A DNA stretch of 64,000 bases from the NCBI RefSeq assembly GCF_018614975.1, contig NZ_JAGGNR010000008.1:124001-188000 (forward strand), written 5' to 3'. The notes beneath the pieces were generated by a model. It was not told the DNA's origin. It saw only the letters and a program-made list of their open reading frames with translations, and did no database searches. This DNA comes from Paenibacillus polymyxa (GTDB taxonomy: Bacteria > Bacillota > Bacilli > Paenibacillales > Paenibacillaceae). This document shows, in pieces, positions 38,473-48,958 of the stretch (within the stretch, counting starts at the first letter, position 1; the number at the start of each line of letters is the position of its first letter). Both the position numbers and the translations under genes were made by a program.

Positions 38473-40242
38473 CTATCCAACCTTGGCGGGGATTTGCTCC
38501 CCTTGCCACAGTAGCTGCATCTCTTCATTGGTGGCAAGCAATTCGGCCAAGCTTCCCTCGGCTTCAATGCGTCCATCTTTCATCACGATAATATGATCTG
38601 CTTTGGAAAGTGCTGCCCTGCGGTGAGAAACCGCGATGCAGGTGACATCCGGCTCTTGGAAAAGCCCTTCCCATACTTGTTGTTCTGTCTCCACATCCAG
38701 TGCACTGGACAGGTCATCAAAGATAAACAGGTCCGCCTCCGTCATTAACATGCGTCCTGTGGCCGCGCGCTGAATTTGCCCGCCTGACAGCATGACTCCT
38801 CTCGGACCAACCGGGGTCTCAAGCCCCTGATCCAGATGTTTGATATCCTTCTCCATCACAGCCAGACGAATAGCTTTTTCAAGCGCTTGCTCGGTGTTAC
38901 CCGGTTTTCCCTGGACGATATTTTCTTTCAACGTATCACTAAACAGTCTTGGCACTTGCGGGGTATACGCGGCTCTAGGCGGCATCAGGAACGTGGCTGG
39001 ATCAACAGCTGCTCCATTCCAGTGAATGTCCCCTTTTTGCTTCGGTAACAGCCCAAGAAGTGTTCGTACCAGCGTTGATTTACCTGATCCAATCCGTCCT
39101 GTAATAACAAGAAATTGTCCACGTTCCAGCCGAAAACTGATCTCTTCTATGCCATTTGCAGAATTCGGATATTGATAAGTCAGCTTATTCACCTCAAGAG
39201 ATTGCAACTTCTCCTTAGGGTCCCTCTGTTCACTTACAAGCTCCGGCGGATCTTCATACAGATAGATTTCCCTCGAATCCATGATCTGATCTTCTTCTCC
39301 CGGGCGGAATAGCTTACGCATACGATCATAGGAAACCTTAAGCCTTTTATGCTGAAACACCATATAACCAAACAGTGATATGCTAAATCCGATATTGGCC
39401 AGATAACTGGTGAATAAGGCAAAATCACCGACAGTAAAGTTTCCTGCTTTCATCTCAGCTGCACACATCAGTAGAATCAATCCGGTACAGATACTTAGAA
39501 CATGCTGATTCATGGATCTCATCCACTGCTTGAACAGATTATCTCGAAGTGCAGCCTGACGACGATCTTCATTTAGCTGGTTAAATCGCTTTGAGACATT
39601 CTCTTCAGCCTGACCCAGTTTCAGGGCTTGAACAGCTCCAAACGTTTCCGCAATAAAACTGGTAATTCGCCCAGTCGCTTCGCGATTAACCTGTGCATAC
39701 TTCCGAGCCCGATTCCCGGACAAGTTGTTGAGCAAGGTCACGACCACCAATGGCAACACGGCAACCAACGTAATCTGCCAATTAATGTTCGCCATAATGA
39801 CGATGGACACAACAGCAAATACGAGCCGTCCCCAAAAGTCCACCCATGATTCTACATACTCGACGACTTCATCCACATCATCCCGAAAGCGACTCATCGC
39901 CTCCCCTGGTGAAGCCGGAAGATTACGCCCCGGCCAGCGCATGATCGCTGCGAGCATGTTGGTTCGCAAAATCGCCTGAACATGATACAGATACGTAACC
40001 CAAGCATAGAAGGCCACAAAAAATGTGCCCACCCTAGCCATTCGAACCAAAGCAATAAAGATGAGCGGCACAGCAAGCCACATGTAGTCATTTGAACCCG
40101 CTGTTGTCCGATCAAAAAACCACTGCATCCCGATCCCAATGGCTAGCGGCAAGGAATGAAATATACACCATAACAATCCATTGATTACAAACAAGAATGG
40201 CCTAAATCGAAACAAACGGCCTATAAATCCTGCTACAGTCAT
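38473..40242 (-). CDS. ABC exporter half with degenerate catalytic Glu
   Basis: A 589-residue half-transporter: six-helix exporter domain (~15-310) then the nucleotide-binding domain. Walker A is GRIGSGKST (382-390), the signature is canonical LSGGQ (485-489), Walker B ends FIFDD (D509-D510) with Asp where the catalytic Glu belongs, and the H-loop is VSHRR. It is the second gene of the pair; its ATG overlaps the previous stop as ATGA (40239-40242). Together they form a heterodimer like BmrCD or TM287/288. Substrate (drug, lipid or peptide) is unknown. It ends near the ctaB terminator. Confidence 0.9.
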   Translation of the reverse strand: MTVAGFIGRLFRFRPFLFVINGLLWCIFHSLPLAIGIGMQWFFDRTTAGSNDYMWLAVPLIFIALVRMARVGTFFVAFYAWVTYLYHVQAILRTNMLAAIMRWPGRNLPASPGEAMSRFRDDVDEVVEYVESWVDFWGRLVFAVVSIVIMANINWQITLVAVLPLVVVTLLNNLSGNRARKYAQVNREATGRITSFIAETFGAVQALKLGQAEENVSKRFNQLNEDRRQAALRDNLFKQWMRSMNQHVLSICTGLILLMCAAEMKAGNFTVGDFALFTSYLANIGFSISLFGYMVFQHKRLKVSYDRMRKLFRPGEEDQIMDSREIYLYEDPPELVSEQRDPKEKLQSLEVNKLTYQYPNSANGIEEISFRLERGQFLVITGRIGSGKSTLVRTLLGLLPKQKGDIHWNGAAVDPATFLMPPRAAYTPQVPRLFSDTLKENIVQGKPGNTEQALEKAIRLAVMEKDIKHLDQGLETPVGPRGVMLSGGQIQRAATGRMLMTEADLFIFDDLSSALDVETEQQVWEGLFQEPDVTCIAVSHRRAALSKADHIIVMKDGRIEAEGSLAELLATNEEMQLLWQGEQIPAKVG

Positions 40243-41984
40243 GCCAATTCCTTCTCTCGGCCTGTAATGAGCAGTCTGGCATAATGGGATGCCGGGTTAC
40301 TGGCAAGTTCTTCTCTTGCTCCAAATTCCAGCACCTTACCATCTCCAAGCACCATAATCCGGTCTACTTTTTCCAGCGTAGCCAGTCGGTGTGCAATGAT
40401 GACTCCTGTGCATTGTTTCATTAACTGGTCAATCGCAGATTGAAGCATACCTTCGGTCGCAGCATCCAAACGTGACGAAGGCTCATCCAGAATAACCAGA
40501 CTTGGTTCGGTCAAAAATACGCGAGTTAAGGCAAATAACTGTGCTTCCCCTGCTGACAATGAAGCTCCACCTGCTGTCAGATACGTATCGAGCCCTGCAG
40601 GTTGCGAATCAATCCATTGACTGAGTCCAAGTCGGTCCGTAGTCTCTTTGATCATATGATCCGAGACATCCCCATTGAACAGGGTCAGGTTGTCACGCAA
40701 CGTGCCATCGAACAATTGCACATCCTGTGTCACCATGCCAACGCGGCGATAAAGCGCTTGTAACGAAAGCTTTGTGATATCCGTTCCGCCTACACGGATC
40801 GTCCCCCGATCCAGATTGTACAGGCGGAGAAGAACACGACTAAGACTCGATTTACCGCTACCTGTGCGACCGATGATTCCCAGACGTTCACCAGGCTTAA
40901 TGGCAAAAGTAATGTCCTGCAATACCGGTTTATCCTGGTTATAACTGAAATGTACCTGACTGAATTCCAATCCAAGAGGTCCTTCCGGCAATCCCCCCTC
41001 TGTACCCTCTTCAATCACACTTTGCATGGACAACAGCTCTCTGGAGCGCAGCATGCCTGATTTTGCTTTTTGGAACTCCTGCACCTGATCTCCAAGCATC
41101 TCAATCGGATCATTCAGCATCTGTGTATATTGGTAGATCAGAAATAATGTTCCGATACTAATTAGACCTTCCATATAATAATGCACACCCAGCAAAAGCA
41201 CCGCAGTGACCGCCAGTGCAAACAGAACTACGGTGGTATTCCACGGAATAACCCGTAGCAGCCAGGCTTTTCTCCCCTTACGGAATACGGTGCGCATCGT
41301 GCGATAGAAGCGGTTCATCACATAAGGCACATGGCCATTCGCTTGTACATCTTCAATCCCGGCAATGCGTTCTTCAATTAATCCGAACAGAGAGGCACTT
41401 GCCGCCCGTTCATTTTTGGAAGAGTCCACGCCCAGATTTCGGATGAAGACCATGAACAGGATCGATAATAATGTGAACACGGTCATAACCAAAGCAATGG
41501 GCACATTGACGCTGAACATGAACCCGAGAATTCCGGCCAGCAGTACAAAACTCCCGATCACTTGCACAATAAACATCGCGAAAAAATTGGAGATACTCGT
41601 TACGTCGCCATCCACACGTTCAATCATCTCTCCAGGTGTTTTCACATTATGAAAACGCATATCAAGACGCAGACAGTGCTTCAGCAGATCTCCGCGCAGT
41701 TGATTCGTGGCCCGCCAGGCCACATCGTTCCCCAAATAACTGACCGCTACCGTGATGAGTTGATTAAACACGGCGACAACCAGAAATATTCCTGCGAGCT
41801 GAACAAGATTGGTGAGGACTCCCCCACTTGCTGCTGTATCGATAAATCGTTTAATAATCTGTGGATTCAAAAGCTGAAGCCCCGTTGATGTGAGCAACAT
41901 GATTAAAAGAAAGGCCAGCCGTCCTTTAACGGGTTTCAGATAACGCAGCAGCCATGACATGGAGCGTTTCTCTGTTTTGGGCAC
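40239..41984 (-). CDS. ABC exporter half with canonical Walker B
   Basis: A 581-residue half-transporter with an N-terminal exporter domain (~20-310) and an ATPase domain: Walker [10 protein letters not shown] (372-380), Walker [10 protein letters not shown] (catalytic E501) and H-loop IIAHR. Its signature motif is altered to LSAGE (476-480). Combined with the partner's normal LSGGQ and altered Walker B, one composite site is complete and the other degenerate, the rule for asymmetric heterodimeric exporters. Start GTG 41984 lies six bases after GAGGTG; GTG 41993 is possible. It is translationally coupled to the partner. Confidence 0.9.
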   Translation of the reverse strand: MPKTEKRSMSWLLRYLKPVKGRLAFLLIMLLTSTGLQLLNPQIIKRFIDTAASGGVLTNLVQLAGIFLVVAVFNQLITVAVSYLGNDVAWRATNQLRGDLLKHCLRLDMRFHNVKTPGEMIERVDGDVTSISNFFAMFIVQVIGSFVLLAGILGFMFSVNVPIALVMTVFTLLSILFMVFIRNLGVDSSKNERAASASLFGLIEERIAGIEDVQANGHVPYVMNRFYRTMRTVFRKGRKAWLLRVIPWNTTVVLFALAVTAVLLLGVHYYMEGLISIGTLFLIYQYTQMLNDPIEMLGDQVQEFQKAKSGMLRSRELLSMQSVIEEGTEGGLPEGPLGLEFSQVHFSYNQDKPVLQDITFAIKPGERLGIIGRTGSGKSSLSRVLLRLYNLDRGTIRVGGTDITKLSLQALYRRVGMVTQDVQLFDGTLRDNLTLFNGDVSDHMIKETTDRLGLSQWIDSQPAGLDTYLTAGGASLSAGEAQLFALTRVFLTEPSLVILDEPSSRLDAATEGMLQSAIDQLMKQCTGVIIAHRLATLEKVDRIMVLGDGKVLEFGAREELASNPASHYARLLITGREKELA

Positions 41985-42016
41985 AGGTCCCACCTCTTTA
42001 TCGGTTTATTTATTTA

Positions 42017-42090
42017 AAATGAACTAAAGAACATTACATTGTAACTACGATGACAGAATAACCTTTCGATCGCTGTTACCCCCACTAGGA
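42017..42090. repeat. Partial copy of the MITE-like repeat's left part
   Basis: AATGAACTAAAGAAC, CGATGACAGAATAACCTTTC and ATCGCTGTTA align with the left ~75 bases of the element at 60629-60860. No matching right terminal repeat was found nearby. The surrounding gap 41985-42601 holds this copy and a minus-strand terminator, but no supported gene. Confidence 0.6.
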
Positions 42091-42251
42091 TGAATCATAC
42101 ATAATGACATTAAAATCGGGATTTCCCGCCCATAATTGATATGTAGAACATATGTTGACCATTGTACATTCTCCTTTTCAACCAGTTAGTTTTTTATAAA
42201 ATAACGCTCCAAACGCTCCTTTCCATGTGAACAGATTAGTGGAATGCATGC

Positions 42252-42288
42252 AAAAAAGCCATAGATGAACTAATGTTCATCTACAGCT
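42252..42288 (-). terminator. Minus-strand terminator 314 bp beyond the MFS gene
   Basis: AGCTGTAGATGAAC (42275-42288) pairs with GTTCATCTATGGCT (42257-42270) with one mismatch and a 4-base loop, followed by TTTTTT on the minus strand. No gene is visible between it and the MFS stop at 42602, implying a long 3' untranslated region or an unrecognised small RNA. Confidence 0.7.
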
Positions 42289-42601
42289 TGTAGCCAAAAG
42301 AGATCGAATGAAATGCAAAGCATTTCCCGTATCTCCTCTGCATCGCAATAATGATGAGCGTCCACGACAGAGGTGCACAAACATGACTGTCCCAACGCGA
42401 TCATTGCAAAAAAATTGGATTAATGTCACTATGCTCATGCGTATTCAGTTATCGATTCGAAATCTGTCTAGGCATAAACATAATCATCATCCCACCCGTT
42501 TCACATATTTGTTGTTTATTGTATTCGCTGAATCAAAATTCGTCAAGATAATTTTAACTGAATTGTTATTTAATTCATGTCATTAATCTTCTCAATTCCT
42601 G

Positions 42602-43837
42602 CTACAAACTCAATGATGTGGACTCCGTTTGCTTCTCTCTAACAACAAGACGTCGATGTGCGATCAGAAGAAAAGGTACTCCCAGGGCAGTCGTCAGCGC
42701 AATCGGCAGAAAGACAGCCAGCCCATTCTCCGCTCCAAATTGACTTAACAACACCCCTCCCATGACAGGAGCAATGACACTACCAATATTATTGAATCCG
42801 ATGGTACCGAAATACGTTCCTTTCCATTCCGGCTTCGCAATCCGGTCAATGAGCATATCCATCATGGTGAACAACAATACTTCCCCGATGGTAAATAGTA
42901 TGACACTCATCATCATCATGAGTACACCTTCAGCGACTCCGACCATCATCAGACTGATTGCGACCAGCAGGTTACCCACAATCAGAGGAACAAGCGGTGG
43001 AAAGTTTCGGAATGTGCGCACAAGAGGATACTGAATAATCAATACCGTCACGGCGTTCAGGGAAAGCATGTACGAGAACATCTGGCTTCCATTCTCAAAG
43101 ATCGAGCTTCTCGCCAAGTACTGTGCCAACGTAGAACTAAAGTGCCCGTAACCCAAAACACAAAATGTGGTACCGATCAATACCGGCAGAAATACCCGGT
43201 CGCGACCGGTGGTCATGAGTGCTTCACGCAAACGTGGTGCGGTTGCCTGATGACGCTCTGGCAGATTGGCATGCTGTAGCTTGAATTGCAGAAATAATAC
43301 AAGTCCATAGGCTATGTATACCAAGCCGGAAATCACAAACGGAAACGTCGATTCAGATGATCCCAGCTGAAATCCGATAATTGGCCCAAAGACTACACCG
43401 AGATTAATTGCAGCATATCTGAGGTTGAACACCAGCAATTTGTTCTCCGGAGGAGTAATATCCGATAACAGTGCTCTGGAGGTGGGCTCAAATACTGCAC
43501 GGCATAATCCGTTTAACGTATTGGCAACAAAGAACACCCATAGATGCTCTGCTGCTGAAAAGATAAAAAACACACCTGCCCAGCTAAATACCGAGATTAA
43601 CATCACGATTTTGCGACCGATCCGGTCCGAAATATACCCTCCATAAAAGCTGACCATCACACCAGCCAGCGAGCTAACGGCCACAGTAATACCGGTCTGG
43701 GTCGGTGTAGCCTCAAGTACACGTGTCAGATAGATGGATAGAAACGGGATACTCATTGACGTCACAAGACGTCCAAACATGGTTCCGATAATGATCGTCC
43801 ATGCCAAGGGGTGAATTTGCCTTAAATATTGCTTCAT
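42602..43837 (-). CDS. MFS exporter divergent from SgrR-like regulator
   Basis: A 411-residue 12-helix major facilitator. The motif A segment is GGYISDRIGRKIVM and the motif C-like segment is NLGVVFGPIIGFQLG. Start ATG 43837 has AGGAGA upstream; the in-frame start at 43870 lies in the repeat region. It is similar in type to MdtH/YfcJ-like multidrug or sugar exporters. It is divergent from an SgrR-type regulator gene. In E. coli, SgrR controls the sugar exporter gene setA, so a role in sugar-phosphate stress or drug export is plausible, but substrate identity is inference. Confidence 0.85.
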   Translation of the reverse strand: MKQYLRQIHPLAWTIIIGTMFGRLVTSMSIPFLSIYLTRVLEATPTQTGITVAVSSLAGVMVSFYGGYISDRIGRKIVMLISVFSWAGVFFIFSAAEHLWVFFVANTLNGLCRAVFEPTSRALLSDITPPENKLLVFNLRYAAINLGVVFGPIIGFQLGSSESTFPFVISGLVYIAYGLVLFLQFKLQHANLPERHQATAPRLREALMTTGRDRVFLPVLIGTTFCVLGYGHFSSTLAQYLARSSIFENGSQMFSYMLSLNAVTVLIIQYPLVRTFRNFPPLVPLIVGNLLVAISLMMVGVAEGVLMMMMSVILFTIGEVLLFTMMDMLIDRIAKPEWKGTYFGTIGFNNIGSVIAPVMGGVLLSQFGAENGLAVFLPIALTTALGVPFLLIAHRRLVVREKQTESTSLSL

Positions 43838-43867
43838 GCGAACTTCTCCTATTCTTTCTAAGTGCTT

Positions 43868-44083
43868 CAAAAGCGAACTTTTTGAACAACTTCTACTAAT
43901 TCGTGTTCAAAAAGTTCGGTTTTCAGTACCGAGAAGATGGGATTAAGCTAGAAATGGAGTAGCGGAGCGTAGGAAAACTACGTGAGCAACGGACATTTCG
44001 GCTGAATTCCATATTCGATGCTGATGATGCCTTTAGGCATCTTTCGTAATCAAAAGCGGACTTTTTGAACAACTTCTACTAAT
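43868..44083. repeat. Intergenic repeat element flanked by 33-bp direct repeats
   Basis: A 33-bp sequence starting CAAAAGCGAACTTTTTGAAC (43868-43900) recurs at 44051-44083 with one mismatch. The left copy also forms a hairpin, CGAACTTTTTGAAC with GTTCAAAAAGTTCG (43874-43887, 43905-43918). The ~150 bp between carry a sequence (GAGTAGCGGAGCGTAGGAAA, CGTGAGCAACGGACATTTCG) that I associate with a common non-coding Paenibacillus repeat. No gene is supported in 43838-44165. Confidence 0.65.
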
Positions 44084-44165
44084 GTATAATTGTAAGGATA
44101 AAAGGGGGAAGTAAAAGTGTAAACATATGATCACACTTTTCACCTTTAATAGAGGAGTCCTGACC

Positions 44166-45932
44166 ATGGATACCCTGCATACACACTTTATAAGGCTCGC
44201 CGGGGCCGAACAACTGTCTTTCAAGCTTCATGAACCTGTAGCTGTGACGATTGACAGCCTGTCCGCAGCTTTGTGCTGCACCCCTCGTAATGTAAAGTTC
44301 ATTCTTAGAAAATTGGAGGAACAAGGCTTCATCCACTGGCAGCCTGGGCGTGGTCGTGGACATCATTCGGAGTTAACGATGCTGCGTAGCATGAATGAAG
44401 CGCTGGAAGCGAGCTTTACAGAACTTCTGGCTAAAGGCAAAATGAAAGATGCTATAGAACTCATCGGAACCATTCAGATGGATGATTCACTGCGAGAGCA
44501 GCTCATGCTCTCCCTCCATCAACAGATGGGATTTCACAGCCAAGATGAAACTGCCTCTGGTCAGGATATTCTGCGTATCATGAGGTCACGCCAGTTAGGT
44601 GATTTGGACCCAGCCTTTGTTTATACTGCATTTGAAACCTACCTGTTAAGCCAGGTCTGTAATACGTTAATCACCTATGATGCCAAGACGGAATCATTCC
44701 TGCCAGCACTAGCTCACATGTGGGAATGCAGCGCGGACCATCGCTTATGGACCTTCTATCTCCGAAAAGGTGTACGTTTCCACAATGGACGTGTCATGAC
44801 ATCCCGGGATGTCCAAGCGACGTTGCAACGATTAATTGATGTGCATAGTCCGTCCATCTGGTTATATCGGGATATCGAACGCGCGGAAGTAGCTGGCGAT
44901 TACTGCATCAAGTTTGTTCTACATCGTCCTAATCGGTTCTTCTTGCATCTGTTCAGTTGTATACGGATGACCATCCTGCCCTACGATTACAATGTAGCCA
45001 ATACCTTAATTGGTACCGGTCCTTTTCAGATCTCTGATCAGAATGAAGACGTGCTGGAGCTTACCGCTTTTGATACATACTTCGGCATCCGGCCACATCT
45101 GGATCAAGTCCACTTCTGGTTTGTGCCAGACCTGAGTCCGAATGATCGCTACTATGAGCTACCGGGTACAGATCGATTGAGTCTCGCAACAGGCTGTGAT
45201 CAGACCAACAGCATCAATTATCCGGCGCTGGGTTGTCAGTACATGCTGTTCAATTTTCACAAGGATGGCATCCATCATCATCCCTTATTTCGACAAGCCC
45301 TGCGTATCGTCTATGATTCGGTCGCGCTTGTCAGAGATCTCGGTGGGAATCGGATCACACCAGCCAGCAGCTTCCTTCCCTGGAGAAGTGCAGCCCAGAA
45401 CTGGTCAGCTGTCTCTCTTGAGCATGCTCGTGAATTGCTGCGTAACTGTGGATACCAAGGTGAGAAGATAACATTATCGTATAAGCATAATAAGGATTCA
45501 GACGTTGCGGAGTGGATTCAGTATCGTGCAGAGTCCATCGGTCTGAACATCAGCATGCAGGCCGTTGTGGATTATTTCAATTCAGAGGAAACCACGAACG
45601 CACAATTGATCCTGGCTGAAGAGATCCTGGAGGAAGATTGGCAGTACGGCATGATTCATTTTTTCAAAAACCTTTCCAATCATTTTCATATGTGTATGTC
45701 TCCTGCTTTCCAGTCCCTGCTGGATGACAAACTGGATCATTTCGCAAAGCTTCATCGGGCAGAGCGTACAGTCCTCCTGGATGAAGCCGAATCCATGCTA
45801 CGTGATCACTGCTGGATCTTGCATGGCTGTCACATGAACAAGCAAGCTGAGCTGGATCAGAGCATCTTCGGCATGCAGACAGCTGAATTCGGTTATCTGG
45901 ACATCTCCAAATTGTGGATCAAAAATCTTTAG
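44166..45932 (+). CDS. SgrR-family transcriptional regulator with solute-binding domain
   Basis: A 588-residue fusion of an N-terminal winged helix (residues ~10-75; SLSAALCCTPRNVKFILRKL, then GFIHWQPGRGRGHHSEL) with a family 5 solute-binding domain (~135-440; LRKGVRFHNGRVMTSRDV). This is the SgrR architecture. SgrR senses a small molecule through its binding-protein domain; no signal peptide is present, so it is cytosolic. Start ATG 44166 has GAGGAG eight bases upstream. It is divergent from an MFS exporter, its likely target. The E. coli partner sRNA SgrS was not recognisable here. Confidence 0.88.
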   Translation: MDTLHTHFIRLAGAEQLSFKLHEPVAVTIDSLSAALCCTPRNVKFILRKLEEQGFIHWQPGRGRGHHSELTMLRSMNEALEASFTELLAKGKMKDAIELIGTIQMDDSLREQLMLSLHQQMGFHSQDETASGQDILRIMRSRQLGDLDPAFVYTAFETYLLSQVCNTLITYDAKTESFLPALAHMWECSADHRLWTFYLRKGVRFHNGRVMTSRDVQATLQRLIDVHSPSIWLYRDIERAEVAGDYCIKFVLHRPNRFFLHLFSCIRMTILPYDYNVANTLIGTGPFQISDQNEDVLELTAFDTYFGIRPHLDQVHFWFVPDLSPNDRYYELPGTDRLSLATGCDQTNSINYPALGCQYMLFNFHKDGIHHHPLFRQALRIVYDSVALVRDLGGNRITPASSFLPWRSAAQNWSAVSLEHARELLRNCGYQGEKITLSYKHNKDSDVAEWIQYRAESIGLNISMQAVVDYFNSEETTNAQLILAEEILEEDWQYGMIHFFKNLSNHFHMCMSPAFQSLLDDKLDHFAKLHRAERTVLLDEAESMLRDHCWILHGCHMNKQAELDQSIFGMQTAEFGYLDISKLWIKNL

Positions 45933-45991
45933 GGATTTGTCCTTAGTCGCATCTGTGGGATGCAGGGCGGAGGACAAAATCATGGAACAGC

Positions 45992-46036
45992 AAAAAAAAG
46001 CTGCTAGCCTATTTACGATAAGCTAGCGGCTTTTTT
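45992..46036. terminator. Bidirectional terminator between sgrR-like and histidine kinase genes
   Basis: AAAAAAGC-T-GCTAGC (45994-46008) pairs with GCTAGC-G-GCTTTTTT (46022-46036). T-runs are present on both strands. Confidence 0.85.
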
Positions 46037-46061
46037 GCTCATGAATCCATTTTTATCGCAC

Positions 46062-48689
46062 TCAAAGATTATTTTTGATGTAATAGGTCTCCAATGCTTG
46101 CATAATAGATTCGATTTTAATCGGTTTGCTGACATACGCATCCATGCCTGCCTTCAAGCATTTATCCATATCTCCTCTTAACGCATTTGCAGTTACCGCA
46201 ATAATGTATGGACAACTCTCGGGGTGCAAAGAATTTTTGATCACTTTTGTCGCTTCGAATCCATTAAGCCTTGGCATATGCACATCCATGAAGACAATAT
46301 CATATGAATTGTGTTTGACCGCCTCGACTGCCTCAACACCGTCCGCCACATGATCCACGAAGTGCCCTTTTTTCTCAACGATTCTGCTAAGGACGAGCTG
46401 ATTCACCTCATTGTCTTCTGCAATTAAAATCCGCAAGGCTGATGTTCTGCTTTTCTTTTGCTGTTGATCTAACCTGTTGCTCTCTTCACCGTTATTTAAT
46501 TTAAATTGGGCGGTAAATATAAATATTGTCCCCGGTTCATCCGATTCCTCGATCCAGATCTCTCCATGCATAAGCTCCACCAATTTCTTGCTAATGGCAA
46601 GGCCAAGACCAGTACCTTGAGGTTTGCGGGTCATAAAATTTTCCAGTTGGTAGAATGGTTCAAATAATTGTTGTTTCCTCTCAGCCGGAATGCCAATGCC
46701 CGAATCCTTTACCTGAAAATAAAGCTGCACGTTATTGTCGCACTGCTCCGTAACTCCCACTTTAACTTCTACGCCGCCTTCTGAAGTGAATTTGACCGCG
46801 TTGCCGATGATATTGGTAAGCACCTGTTTAAGACGGTAAGCATCACCATACACCGGAGTCGGAATGGCGTCATCTACGCACATACGAACGTCCAACTTCT
46901 TTTCACGAGCCAGTGGTTTTACGAGTTGCACGGTCTCTGCCACGATTTCTGCGAGATCAAAAGGATCGTCTACCAGATCGGTTTTGCCTGACTCAATTTT
47001 GGAAAAATCAAGAATATCATTAATGATGGCCAGTAAGGAATCTCCACTCTTCTGGATGATTTCGATATATTCCTTTTGTTCCCCACTAAGACCAGGGGTA
47101 TCCAAGAGCAAATCCGTCATCCCAATTACACCGTTCATAGGTGTGCGGATTTCATGACTCATCATCGCCAAAAATTCACTTTTAGCCTTATTCATTCTCT
47201 CCGCTGTCTCTTTGGCCACAAGCAGTTTTTTCTGCTCCGTAATATCCTTCGCAATCAGGTAAAACCCGACATTGGATGTATTAATAATGATCGGAGCAAG
47301 CGTAGCCAAGACTTCTGTCTCAGATCCATCCGTGTGCCGAACAGCATTGATTTCCTTTTCAGCCATCTCATAATTACTGCCCAGGATCAGACCCAGATTA
47401 CTGGCTCCGATAAATCTGCTTATGCTTGTACCCATCATTTCAACCACGGGACAGCCCGTCATTTTCACCGCTACCGGATTGGCATTCATAATATTACCAT
47501 CCATGTTAAACGAGATAATGGCGTCATGATTATATTTTTTAAGTGAGGTGTATCGCTCCACAGATTCCTGCAATTTGAATTCGATGCGTTTGCGTTCAGT
47601 AATATCCTGTAGTGTTCCGTTTAGCTGGATTGGCTGACGATTCTCATCGAGCGTAATCAATCCGCGCAAGTGAAGATACTTCTCATGTCCATCAGTGCTG
47701 ATGTGTTTGTATTCAAAATTGAGCGGTTCACCCTGTTTTACCCCTGTAATATGTTTTTGTAAAGAGGCTATATCTTCGGAACCCATAACATCAAAAACAT
47801 CACTTACTCGATATGGTTTGCAGGTGCGTTCAAGTTCAAAAATCTCAAAGATCTGGTCTGAAAATGTAATGTGGTCTTTGACCATATCCCATTCCCAACT
47901 ACCAATTAAGGCAATACGTTCAGCCTCAGCACTGATATCCTTTTGTTTTTTTGACTCGGATACATCTCGTCCAATCGAAAGAATCTGCTGTCCATGCTCA
48001 GCATCACCAAAGACTTTGTATGTGGTTTCAAACCAAAGGTAATCCCCGTCTTTATGGCGGACCCTGATATTCAACAGATTACCTTTCGTCAAGTCCATCT
48101 GTGAGATCCGTTCCAGATCTTGTGGGTGGAAATATGCATCATTATTTTGACCAATCACTTCTTCTGGCGAATAACCCAATAAAAGTTGGACTGAGGGAGA
48201 GCAGAATCGACAAACGCCCTCCTGATCAGCAATATAGATGATCTCCTGAGCATGATCTGTAATAAGTTTGAACATCTCTTCATTATGCAGGAGCTTTTGT
48301 TCGGACAGTTTACGATCAGTAATATCAACAATATGGCAAATGAAGTAAAGCGGGTCATCCGTAATTTCGCTTCGAGCCAAGGAAATATGCAATGAAATCC
48401 ATAAGATGTCGCCATTTTTATTAATGTAGCGCTTTTCATATTTATACTCTTTTGATTTACCTTCAAATAGCTCGGAACTATAAATCACATCTTGTAGTGA
48501 ATCATCTGGATGCGTAATATCCTGGTAGGTGAGTTCCATTAATTCCTCACTAGTAAAACCCAGCATAGAACAAAAAGCAGGGTTTACTTTCATCCATTGT
48601 CCTGTCGGAGCAACGAGTGCAATTCCAATAGGCGCTTGGTTATATATCTGCTCAAACAATTCATGATGGTCGACCTTTTGAACCTGCAT
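46062..48689 (-). CDS. Cytosolic multi-PAS hybrid histidine kinase
   Basis: An 875-residue soluble hybrid sensor kinase without membrane helices. Four PAS domains occur: ~8-125 (FEQIYNQAPIGIALVAPTG), ~135-247, ~255-367 (PAC-rich) and ~375-485. A dimerisation helix with phospho-acceptor H512 (MMSHEIRTPMNGVIGM), an ATPase domain (N box IIGNAVKFTSEGG, G boxes DSGIGIP and GTGLGLAIS) and a C-terminal receiver with D802 (IVFMDVHMPRLNGFE) follow. Start ATG 48689 has GGAG eight bases upstream. No HPt or output regulator gene adjoins it, so partner and stimulus are unknown; internal PAS domains suggest redox, oxygen or metabolite sensing. Confidence 0.92.
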   Translation of the reverse strand: MQVQKVDHHELFEQIYNQAPIGIALVAPTGQWMKVNPAFCSMLGFTSEELMELTYQDITHPDDSLQDVIYSSELFEGKSKEYKYEKRYINKNGDILWISLHISLARSEITDDPLYFICHIVDITDRKLSEQKLLHNEEMFKLITDHAQEIIYIADQEGVCRFCSPSVQLLLGYSPEEVIGQNNDAYFHPQDLERISQMDLTKGNLLNIRVRHKDGDYLWFETTYKVFGDAEHGQQILSIGRDVSESKKQKDISAEAERIALIGSWEWDMVKDHITFSDQIFEIFELERTCKPYRVSDVFDVMGSEDIASLQKHITGVKQGEPLNFEYKHISTDGHEKYLHLRGLITLDENRQPIQLNGTLQDITERKRIEFKLQESVERYTSLKKYNHDAIISFNMDGNIMNANPVAVKMTGCPVVEMMGTSISRFIGASNLGLILGSNYEMAEKEINAVRHTDGSETEVLATLAPIIINTSNVGFYLIAKDITEQKKLLVAKETAERMNKAKSEFLAMMSHEIRTPMNGVIGMTDLLLDTPGLSGEQKEYIEIIQKSGDSLLAIINDILDFSKIESGKTDLVDDPFDLAEIVAETVQLVKPLAREKKLDVRMCVDDAIPTPVYGDAYRLKQVLTNIIGNAVKFTSEGGVEVKVGVTEQCDNNVQLYFQVKDSGIGIPAERKQQLFEPFYQLENFMTRKPQGTGLGLAISKKLVELMHGEIWIEESDEPGTIFIFTAQFKLNNGEESNRLDQQQKKSRTSALRILIAEDNEVNQLVLSRIVEKKGHFVDHVADGVEAVEAVKHNSYDIVFMDVHMPRLNGFEATKVIKNSLHPESCPYIIAVTANALRGDMDKCLKAGMDAYVSKPIKIESIMQALETYYIKNNL

Positions 48690-48958
48690 TGTAAGCTCTC
48701 CTTTTGGCATATAAACTCAAGTTATAGATTGTCGAAATTTAAATTTTGCTAAATATGTTTGTTCTACAAGGACAAGTCGGTTTTGAAACAACAATACCTG
48801 CTTAATAACCAGTATTTTAGCCATTGAAACGGTTCTTTTCAAAAGTTTTATGTCTTTGAAACCAAACTAGGCCTGGAATCCATTCATATGGAAACCCGAC
48901 CTTTGTTGCTATATATCATTATAAATCATATGCAGCGCGGAATCGCGAGAAAAATATG

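Noticed and set aside
42308-42586. Plus-strand 92-codon frame in the intergenic gap
   Set aside because: No ribosome-binding site, odd composition and no recognisable motif; probably chance.
43874-43918. Hairpin near the MFS start considered as a terminator
   Set aside because: It lies upstream of the gene, has no T-run, and belongs to the repeat element with 33-bp direct repeats.
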